A stretch of 64,000 nt of DNA from Janthinobacterium sp. PAMC25594 (GTDB lineage Bacteria > Pseudomonadota > Gammaproteobacteria > Burkholderiales > Burkholderiaceae_D), in the NCBI RefSeq assembly GCF_019443505.1, contig NZ_CP080377.1:5518001-5582000 (forward strand). Direction: 5' to 3'. Positions 9,246-15,233 of this stretch are shown one piece after another. The first letter of the stretch is position 1. Each line of letters begins with the position of its first letter. The translations under genes were made by a program, and so were the position numbers. Below the pieces are notes generated by a model. The model was not told the DNA's origin, ran no database searches, and worked only from the letters and a program-made list of their open reading frames with translations.

Positions 9246-10583
9246 TTACAGGCGCCCGGAAATGCTGAACAGCGGTTCGAGCACCCATTCATACAGGCGG
9301 CGCTGTTCCAGCAGCACGCTGGCGTCAACCAGCATGCCTGACTTCAGGGGCAGGGTTTCGCCATACGCCTGCACGCTCTGGCGCTGCAAGGTCAGCCGGA
9401 TGCGGTACAAGGGTTCGCCATTCGTGCCGCTGACGGCGCCCGGCACCGCCAGCTCTTCGGGCCGCAGCGAGGTGCTGGCCACTTCGCGCACCAGCGCCGG
9501 ATACTGGCCGAATTTCTGGTACGGATATGCCTGGTAGCGCAGCAGCACCGTCATACCCGGCTTGATGAAGCCAACCGAGCGCGACGGCGCGTAGATTTCC
9601 GCTTCCAGCTGGGCGCCTTGCGGCAGCACGGAGGCAAGCACGCTGTTGGCCGCCACGGTTTGCCCCAGTTCGGTGGTGATGGCCGTGACCATGCCGTCCT
9701 GCGCCGCGCGCACCAGGATTTCGCGGCGCGCCTCGTTTTCCGTCAGGTCCTGTTCGATAGCAGAGACATTGCGCTGCAAGCCTTCCGTGTCGCGCTGCGC
9801 CTGCACCTGCAGGTCGCGCACGTCGGCTTGCGTGGTGGCCAGGTCGCGCTGGCTGGCCGACTTGATGCGCTGCAATTCGGCCAGGCGCTGGTGCTGGTCC
9901 AGCAGCTCGGCCTGTTTATCCTGCAGTTGTGCCGATGAGATGTAATGGGTGGCGTGCAGGTCGCCGTAGCGCTGGTAGGATTGGTCCGCCAGGGTAATGC
10001 GGCGCTGCTGCAGCGCGATCTGGTCGTCCATGCGGCCGATTTCCGCCACCAGGTCGCTGGCGCGGCGCTGGCCCGCCGCCATGCGCTGGCGCGATTGCAG
10101 GCGCGACTGCTGCAATTCCGCGTCATAGCTGTCGCGCCGGCTTTTCAACAAGTCTGAAACGACTTGCTGGGGCGCACCCGCATTGGCGCTGCTGCGCTCG
10201 CCCGACAGCACGAACAGTACCTCGCCCGCGCGCACCGTCTGCCCTTCCTTGACGCGCACCCCGGCGATGACGCCCGCCTGGCCCGGCATGATGCGGATCA
10301 CGCCGCTGGTCGGCAGCAGCACGCCCTGCGATTGCGCCTTGCGCGTGGTGCTGAAGAAGATGAAGAAAGCGACGATGGCCAGCGCGATGCCCAGGAACAG
10401 GCAGGTCAGGAACAGATGGCTGACGGGCCGCGCCAGCAATACCGTGCCGTACTGCTTGTTGCCCAGATGCTCGATGGCTTGCTGGCGAAACAGGGGCTGG
10501 ACGGGCGGGGCGGGGCTGGTGGTGGCGGGAACGCTGGGTTGATCACGCAAGATGATGGACTTTTCAGGGAATGAAGGGGACAC
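9246..10583 (-). CDS. HlyD-family periplasmic adaptor of the peptide exporter
   Basis: A 445-aa membrane fusion protein. It has a cytoplasmic Pro-rich N terminus, one membrane helix at about residues 55-78 (SHLFLTCLFLGIALAIVAFF), a lipoyl/barrel half 'GVIRIMPGQAGVIAGVRVKEGQTV', a long coiled coil (about 140-290), and the returning barrel domain ending 'LLEQRRLYEWVLEPLFSI'. This is the CvaA/HlyD layout. It links the inner-membrane ABC exporter to an outer-membrane TolC-type channel. It sits between the peptide genes and the exporter gene in the same orientation, with 121 bases to peptide gene B upstream. Confidence 0.92.
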   Translation of the reverse strand: MSPSFPEKSIILRDQPSVPATTSPAPPVQPLFRQQAIEHLGNKQYGTVLLARPVSHLFLTCLFLGIALAIVAFFIFFSTTRKAQSQGVLLPTSGVIRIMPGQAGVIAGVRVKEGQTVRAGEVLFVLSGERSSANAGAPQQVVSDLLKSRRDSYDAELQQSRLQSRQRMAAGQRRASDLVAEIGRMDDQIALQQRRITLADQSYQRYGDLHATHYISSAQLQDKQAELLDQHQRLAELQRIKSASQRDLATTQADVRDLQVQAQRDTEGLQRNVSAIEQDLTENEARREILVRAAQDGMVTAITTELGQTVAANSVLASVLPQGAQLEAEIYAPSRSVGFIKPGMTVLLRYQAYPYQKFGQYPALVREVASTSLRPEELAVPGAVSGTNGEPLYRIRLTLQRQSVQAYGETLPLKSGMLVDASVLLEQRRLYEWVLEPLFSISGRL

Positions 10584-10704
10584 TAAGGAAGGGGGCGTAT
10601 TCGCAGGCTGGCTGTTTGTCTGTGAACTGATCAGTGGAGCCGCATCAACGCATCCTGTTGCGGCTCCGGATTGTCAGCGCGGAACACTGTTGATGTTTTG
10701 TGTC

Positions 10705-10791
10705 TTACCAGTCAGTATTGCTGCCAACGGAGCTTTCAGGCAACAGTCCACCTGCAACTTCGTCGATTTCGTTCGTGCTTAATTCTTGCAT
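10705..10791 (-). CDS. Double-glycine PESSVG peptide precursor B
   Basis: 28 codons: leader MQELSTNEIDEVAGG and core LLPESSVGSNTDW (13 aa). It is the only family member with PESSVGS in place of PESSVGG. Good AAGGAATAGACC Shine-Dalgarno spacing. It is the last peptide gene before hlyD and may be cotranscribed with the exporter. A terminator upstream (10945-10982) separates it from peptide gene C, so it probably has its own start; the repeated AATTGCTTTACGAT element lies about 55 bases upstream of the ATG. Confidence 0.78.
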   Translation of the reverse strand: MQELSTNEIDEVAGGLLPESSVGSNTDW

Positions 10792-10820
10792 GGTCTATTC
10801 CTTAATAAGATAACAAAATT

Positions 10821-11025
10821 TACGTTTTTGAAGCAAAAACATCGTAAAGCAATTGTTAAAAAAAGCATAGATTTATTGTGGCAGGCACAGGTGCAAGAGA
10901 GGCCTTCCAAGCGCTGGTGCCGTAGATCGCCATGACTGCCAGATAAAAAAAGAGCCACGCCGGTGAATGCAGGGGCGGCTCTGGATTGGGGCGTAGCTTG
11001 CAGCAGCAAGGTGCTGCCTTGCTGG
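10821..11025. repeat. Intergenic repeat copy 1 (between peptide genes B and C)
   Basis: About 205 bases match 11376-11579 imperfectly. Shared landmarks in order: ACGTTTTT, ACATCGTAAAGCAATTG, a run of A, GCATAGATTTATTGTGGCAGG, a terminator stem AGAGCCAC...GGCTCT, and GCAGCAAGGTGCTGCCTTGCTGG. Each copy thus carries one promoter-like element and one terminator. The duplication explains how the array grew. Confidence 0.75.
10945..10982 (-). terminator. Terminator after peptide gene C
   Basis: On the minus strand AGAGCCGCC pairs with GGCGTGGCTCT (2-base bulge), followed by TTTTTTT. It lies about 50 bases after the peptide C stop and upstream of peptide B, so the array is not a single uninterrupted operon. 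Confidence 0.7.
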
Positions 11026-11032
11026 TATTAAT

Positions 11033-11119
11033 TTACAAGCTGGTGTCTCCGCCGACCGAGCTTTCAGGCATGTTTCCACCGGATACTACTTCGATTTCGT
11101 GTGTGTTTAATTCTTGCAT
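11033..11119 (-). CDS. Double-glycine PESSVGG peptide precursor C
   Basis: 28 codons: leader MQELNTHEIEVVSGG and core NMPESSVGGDTSL (13 aa). The leader is identical to that of peptide G. The NM before PESSVGG is shared with E and G, whereas A, B and D have LL. Two hairpins follow: a 7-bp AGCAAGG/CCTTGCT stem at 11005-11023 and a terminator at 10945-10982. No frame other than this one is conserved among the seven copies. Confidence 0.78.
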   Translation of the reverse strand: MQELNTHEIEVVSGGNMPESSVGGDTSL

Positions 11120-11195
11120 GTCTGTTACTCCATTTTTATAGGTGGATTTGCGAAATTAAATTTATCACAAGACGGTTTTCTTGCGATACCAAGAT

Positions 11196-11227
11196 GAGGC
11201 AGAAAGACCTCCGTCTTTCTTTGCCTC
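11196..11227. terminator. Strong hairpin between peptide genes D and C
   Basis: GAGGCAGAAAGAC (11196-11208) pairs with GTCTTTCTTTGCCTC (11213-11227), with a 2-base bulge and a CTCC loop. No long T run follows on either strand. It may act as a processing or attenuation hairpin between the two peptide genes rather than as a full terminator. Confidence 0.5.
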
Positions 11228-11257
11228 TACCTTTAGTATGTAATCTGGCTCGCTCGT

Positions 11258-11347
11258 TTAGTTCATGTCGGAGTCACCGCCCACCGAGCTTTCCGGCAGC
11301 AGGCCACCTGCCACAGCGTCGATTTCGTTCGTGTTTAATTCTTGCAT
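11258..11347 (-). CDS. Double-glycine PESSVGG peptide precursor D
   Basis: 29 codons: leader MQELNTNEIDAVAGG and core LLPESSVGGDSDMN (14 aa). AAGGAG lies 6 bases before the ATG. Upstream it has intergenic repeat copy 2 with the AATTGCTTTACGAT element. The core is acidic and lacks aromatic residues, unlike B and G, which end in DW or DWG. The tail after PESSVGG is the only variable part of the family and may carry specificity. Confidence 0.78.
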   Translation of the reverse strand: MQELNTNEIDAVAGGLLPESSVGGDSDMN

Positions 11348-11375
11348 GCTCTGCTCCTTGGTGATGTCATAAGAT

Positions 11376-11579
11376 TTACGTTTTTTTACAACAACATCGT
11401 AAAGCAATTGTTAAAAAAAGCATAGATTTATTGTGGCAGGTGCCAGTGCAAGATATCCCTTCCAGCCGCTGATGTAGCTTGTCGCCATTGTTGCCATGTA
11501 ATAAAACAAGAGCCACGCGGGTGAATATCGGGGCGGCTCTGGATGGGGGGCTTGCGGCAGCAAGGTGCTGCCTTGCTGG
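11376..11579. repeat. Intergenic repeat copy 2 (between peptide genes D and E)
   Basis: Imperfect copy of 10821-11025. It includes the promoter-like AATTGCTTTACGAT element (minus strand, near 11393-11408) and a terminator stem (11503-11540). Confidence 0.75.
11503..11540 (-). terminator. Probable terminator after peptide gene E
   Basis: On the minus strand AGAGCC and GGCTCT pair around a GC-containing loop, followed by TTGTTTTAT. It is weaker than its copy at 10945-10982 because the T run is interrupted. Confidence 0.5.
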
Positions 11580-11586
11580 AGTCACT

Positions 11587-11673
11587 TTACATGGTGGTGC
11601 TTCCGCCAACCGAGCTTTCCGGCATGTTCCCACCGGATACTTCATCGATTTCGTTTGTATTTAATTCTTGCAT
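11587..11673 (-). CDS. Double-glycine PESSVGG peptide precursor E
   Basis: 28 codons: leader MQELNTNEIDEVSGG and core NMPESSVGGSTTM (13 aa). It follows peptide gene F by 134 bases in which I see no strong terminator, so F and E may share a transcript. No obvious strong Shine-Dalgarno (AACATTGAGTTAAACAAC precedes the ATG), unlike A, B and D, so it may be translated less. The amino acid pattern is fully conserved with its neighbours. Confidence 0.74.
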   Translation of the reverse strand: MQELNTNEIDEVSGGNMPESSVGGSTTM

Positions 11674-11807
11674 GTTGTTTAACTCAATGTTAAAGATTGG
11701 CCAGGAAAGTCGAATCTCGACAGCTGTCGCCGGAAGCCTTGCTTGTAAATTCTGATGACTCACCGATCCAGTATCGCGACCTGTGGGCTTAGCTCGGAAG
11801 AGAAGGA

Positions 11808-11894
11808 TTACATCAGGACATTGCCGCCGACCGAGCTTTCAGGCATGACTCCGCCGGATACTTCTTCGATTTCATTGATCTCTAATTCTTGCAT
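11808..11894 (-). CDS. Double-glycine PESSVGG peptide precursor F
   Basis: 28 codons: leader MQELEINEIEEVSGG and core VMPESSVGGNVLM (13 aa). It is the most divergent leader and the most hydrophobic tail of the seven, but the PESSVGG block is unchanged. SD is weak (GTGAGAAAACAAT). It lies 75 bases downstream of peptide gene G, in the same orientation and probably on the same transcript. Confidence 0.76.
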   Translation of the reverse strand: MQELEINEIEEVSGGVMPESSVGGNVLM

Positions 11895-11969
11895 ATTGTT
11901 TTCTCACTGACGAAGTTGCTTTTTATGTGGAATGATGCTTATGGCAAGTCACTTGCATGCTGGATAATA

Positions 11970-12059
11970 TCAACCCCAATCCGACGATCCGCCAACTGAG
12001 GACTCTGGCATGTTTCCGCCGGATACTACTTCGATTTCGTGTGTGTTTAATTCTTGCAT
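11970..12059 (-). CDS. Double-glycine PESSVGG peptide precursor G
   Basis: 29 codons: leader MQELNTHEIEVVSGG and core NMPESSVGGSSDWG (14 aa). Its end, PESSVGGSSDWG, is almost the same as the C terminus of the 189-aa protein encoded immediately upstream (PESSVGGSLDWG). The DNA downstream of both stop codons is also similar (about 11895-11999 against 12060-12165). It looks like a recent duplication that joined a GG leader to the tail of the larger gene, or the reverse. SD TGAGGAAAC is present. Confidence 0.78.
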   Translation of the reverse strand: MQELNTHEIEVVSGGNMPESSVGGSSDWG

Positions 12060-12134
12060 GTTGTTTCCTCACTGATTACGTTGCTATTTATATGGAGTAC
12101 TGCGTATGGCAATACGCTTGCATGCTAGGTAATA

Positions 12135-12704
12135 TCAACCCCAGTCCAACGATCCTCCCACCGAGCTTTCCGGGTCAAAGGAAAAGACGCGCAGTTCTGG
12201 TTGAACGCCTTCGCCGCGCATGATGCGTACGGTGATGACGAAGGAGAGTTCCCATCGACCCGTTGCATAGCCAACGTCGAGATTGTGTTTCCAATCCTGG
12301 CGAATGCGGCGCAGTGGTGGCAAGGCAGTGTTCTCTGCATCTCCCAGCAATACTTCGGCTTCGAAGTCCAATGGGAAGTTGTAGGTGGCGCCTACGGCTT
12401 GCAGGAATGGGGACGGCGGTGCATAGACAGTAGGAACATTCGGTCCTATTTGTGTAAGTTGTGGCACGGTAACGATGCAGCAGTCGACGATCTGGAACGA
12501 CGTGAAACCACTCTCCTTGGAACCACAGCAAGTGACGTCGAGGTACACATGCTGGCCTTGCTGAAAGTGCACGCCGCCCATATAGGCACCATGACGCGGA
12601 TCTGCGGTGCCATCGCATGAAGTGAAGCTATAGTCGAGCTGGTTGGTGATCTGGTCTGCGTCAAAATGTACGGATAATTTCATCCAGGGGCTGACAGGCG
12701 TCAT
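12135..12704 (-). CDS. 189-aa protein of unknown function ending in the PESSVGG tail
   Basis: I do not recognise this family. The protein is soluble-looking, beta-rich, with no signal peptide and no GG leader. It has five Cys as C30 and two adjacent pairs (CC59-60, CC75-76) and a Pro-rich stretch at 90-100 (NVPTVYAPPSPF). The last 12 residues, PESSVGGSLDWG (178-189), match the mature core of the seven small peptides. Its start overlaps the kinase stop by 4 bases (12701-12704), so the two are translationally coupled. The context suggests a partner, target or modified product of the kinase/exporter system. It could be a secreted protein or the intracellular receptor that the peptides mimic. Function unknown. 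Confidence 0.72.
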   Translation of the reverse strand: MTPVSPWMKLSVHFDADQITNQLDYSFTSCDGTADPRHGAYMGGVHFQQGQHVYLDVTCCGSKESGFTSFQIVDCCIVTVPQLTQIGPNVPTVYAPPSPFLQAVGATYNFPLDFEAEVLLGDAENTALPPLRRIRQDWKHNLDVGYATGRWELSFVITVRIMRGEGVQPELRVFSFDPESSVGGSLDWG

Positions 12705-14941
12705 GTTTTAGGATCTCTTTTTAAGTTGATAACAAATTGCTGGTAGCGAGCATCTCGCCTGAGGTTCAATAGATCGGGAGCAGTCTCGATCAAATTGAGA
12801 GGATAGCCAAGTCTGGCAGCTTCCAGCAGCGCCGTCATGGCCGCGTCATGGTTGCCGATCAGCTCATGGGTTAGTGCAGCGCGGAATTGAACATCGGGCA
12901 AACGAGGGGCATTGGTGACTGCTTTCTCGACACTGTTCAATGCCTCCTTTTTTGCGCCCACGTAGGCTGAATACAAGGCCATACGCGAATTGAAGGTGAC
13001 GTCGTCAGGAATGCGCGCCAGCAGCGGTGTGAGTAGTTCGATGGCGCGCCGATAGGACCTTTGCGATGCTTCGGCTTGTGCGGGGATCCAGCGCTGTGCG
13101 TCGGCAAGATTGGCCCATAACTGATAGGTATTCGGACTCCCCTTGCTTGAAGATACGGCGTTTTCGAATGCTTGCACGGCACCCACATAATCAGCCTTGG
13201 CAAACAATGACGTTCCCAGATTGCTATAAAGCTCCCAGTTCGGCTGGAGTTGCAAGCCTTGCTGCAATACACGCAAGGCTTCGTCATTGCGGTTTTGGCG
13301 CAAGAGAACGGCATTCAGGTAGGCATAGGCACTTGCTGATTGCGGATCGAGTTCTATGCTTTTGCGAAACGCCTGCTCAGCGCTAGCATAGTCAGCTTGA
13401 CGATAATGCATTAACCCCAGCAGTGTTGAGAGCATGCGCTCCTTGGGGTAGTTGTACGCTGCATCATCGAGTAGCGTTTTGGCCATGTCAAACTTTTTGA
13501 GATTAATTAATTGGCGTGCTTTACCGACGATTGCCATCAGGTTTTGCGGATCAAGGTTCAATGCGCTGGCCGACGCTCGCAACGCTTCTTCCTGCTTGCC
13601 TTGGAATTCAAGCACCCAAGCTTGCGCCACATGGGCTAGCGCCAGCTGATTATCTAACGTCAGAGCCTGTTGTGCCCCAGCATCCGCGCGCTGCAGCCAA
13701 GTCTCGTCGCGGCCATTGCCGATGTAACGTAGGCTATACGCCAGCGACAGGCCAGCCGAAGCGGCAGCGCTGGCTGGATTGTGTTTGAGCACCGTGTTGA
13801 AGTGCGCAATGGCCTGTTCTTGACTGGTGTCGCGATCAAACACCCGCAACGCTTCCATCCCCGCCGCCATGCTGGCCATTTCCGAATACGGCGCAGGTGC
13901 TTTCTCGCCCGTGACGAACGATTTGACGGCCGGAATGATATTGGGTAGCTGCCATCCCGCCAGTACCGCCAGCAGCGCCACGCCCGCGCCCCACTGCAGG
14001 GTGCGCTTGCGGGGCAGGGGCAGGCGGATGGAGACGCTGGCGGGAGGTTCTTCCTTCGCGGGCGTCTCGTCAGCAAGGGCCGTGGCTAAGGTGACAGCTT
14101 CTCCGCGCTGCGCCCCTATCGCCTCGCGCACGTCGCGCATGGTGCGTGGCCGTTCGGCCGGGTCGTGCGCCGTCATCGCGCGCACGAGGGCGTTGATGGT
14201 GGGCGGCACGGAGTCGGGCAGGTCAGGCCACGGTTCCGTCGCCTGCATGTGGGCGGCGGCCAGGGCCAGGCCGTTCAGGTGGGCGAAGTGGCGCTGGCCA
14301 GCCAGCATTTCGTACAGCATGGCGCCCAGCGCGTAGACGTCGCCGCGCGTGTCGGGCAGGCGGCCCATCAGGCGCTCGGGCGCCATGTAGGCGATCGTGC
14401 CCTGCAAGTCGCACAGGGTGGTCGTTTGCGTGGCTTGCGGGTCGATGTGGCGCGCCAGGCCGAAGTCGAGGATGCGTACCTTGCCGCTAGCCTCGAGCAT
14501 CAGGTTCGACGGTTTCAAGTCGCCGTGCACGAGGTCCATGGCGTGCGCCTCGTCCATCGCGTCGGCGATCTGGTAGGCGATGTCGAGCGCGGCTTGCAAG
14601 TCAGCCTTGCCGCTGTGCATGAATTGCCCCAGCGTCTGGCCTTCGACCAGTTCCATGACGATGGACTGGCTCGTGCCTTGGCCCTCGATGGCGAAGATGC
14701 GCACGAAGGCCGCATGCTTGAGCGAGGCGGCCAGGCGCGCTTCATTGATGAGTTTTTCGGGATGCAGCACGTCGGCTTGCGGTTTCAGCCGCTTCAGCGC
14801 CACGCTGCGGCACAGCTTGGCATCCCAGGCTTCGAATACATGGCCGAAACCGCCTTCGCCCAGCAAGCGGCGCACTTCGTAGTGCCCGCTGATAGTGTCG
14901 TCTTGCGACGGGGTCTGACGCGGGGAGTCGAGCAGTTCCAT
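12701..14941 (-). CDS. Hanks-type serine/threonine kinase with transmembrane helix and TPR domain
   Basis: A 746-aa PknB-like kinase. The catalytic domain (about 20-280) has 'LLGEGGFGHVF' (Gly loop 28-33), 'VALKRL' (Lys50), 'HGDLKPSNLML' (Asp141; HGD in place of HRD), 'ILDFGLA' (Asp159) and 'APERLMG'. One membrane helix lies at about 316-334. The C-terminal half is a TPR array ('ALAHVAQAWVLEFQGKQEEA', 'DPQSASAYAYLNAVLLRQN'). The HGD motif suggests activation that does not depend on activation-loop phosphorylation. It is the first gene of the minus-strand peptide cluster and diverges from tssF. GC content is high over the kinase domain and clearly lower over the TPR part (from about 13830 downward), as in the peptide region. 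Likely it senses protein partners through the TPRs. Confidence 0.9.
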   Translation of the reverse strand: MELLDSPRQTPSQDDTISGHYEVRRLLGEGGFGHVFEAWDAKLCRSVALKRLKPQADVLHPEKLINEARLAASLKHAAFVRIFAIEGQGTSQSIVMELVEGQTLGQFMHSGKADLQAALDIAYQIADAMDEAHAMDLVHGDLKPSNLMLEASGKVRILDFGLARHIDPQATQTTTLCDLQGTIAYMAPERLMGRLPDTRGDVYALGAMLYEMLAGQRHFAHLNGLALAAAHMQATEPWPDLPDSVPPTINALVRAMTAHDPAERPRTMRDVREAIGAQRGEAVTLATALADETPAKEEPPASVSIRLPLPRKRTLQWGAGVALLAVLAGWQLPNIIPAVKSFVTGEKAPAPYSEMASMAAGMEALRVFDRDTSQEQAIAHFNTVLKHNPASAAASAGLSLAYSLRYIGNGRDETWLQRADAGAQQALTLDNQLALAHVAQAWVLEFQGKQEEALRASASALNLDPQNLMAIVGKARQLINLKKFDMAKTLLDDAAYNYPKERMLSTLLGLMHYRQADYASAEQAFRKSIELDPQSASAYAYLNAVLLRQNRNDEALRVLQQGLQLQPNWELYSNLGTSLFAKADYVGAVQAFENAVSSSKGSPNTYQLWANLADAQRWIPAQAEASQRSYRRAIELLTPLLARIPDDVTFNSRMALYSAYVGAKKEALNSVEKAVTNAPRLPDVQFRAALTHELIGNHDAAMTALLEAARLGYPLNLIETAPDLLNLRRDARYQQFVINLKRDPKT

Positions 14942-15233
14942 ATACCTTGGCTTCAGAGTGCATCAGCGTGGACGTCAAGCATCGAGAGGGGCAATGCGAT
15001 GTTTGAATGCCCAAGATGATTGATTTTGAGTAACTTCCTGATTTAAAACGATTGTTTCGAATAAGTCAATTAATATTGGCAAGGAGTGAACAAAAGTTGC
15101 TGTGTCAGCGCCGGAATGGCATTCCTTGCTGATGCATGCAATCTTGTTCAAACTCAATTTTCCTATTCCCCGCTTCCTCAATAATGCAGATGGGGTGATA
15201 CCGGCATGTGTCGATCAGGCGATGGGAGCTGGC
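14942..15233. other. Divergent intergenic region between the kinase cluster and tssF
   Basis: 292 bases with an AT-rich middle (about 15010-15110) that must hold the promoters in both directions. I could not pick a convincing -35/-10 pair on either strand and see no gene here. Confidence 0.4.

Noticed and set aside
10705..12059. Regular short repeats that could suggest a CRISPR array
   Set aside because: Repeats are 87-90 bp coding units with SDs, separated by 75-550 bp of varied length; there are no uniform spacers and no cas genes.
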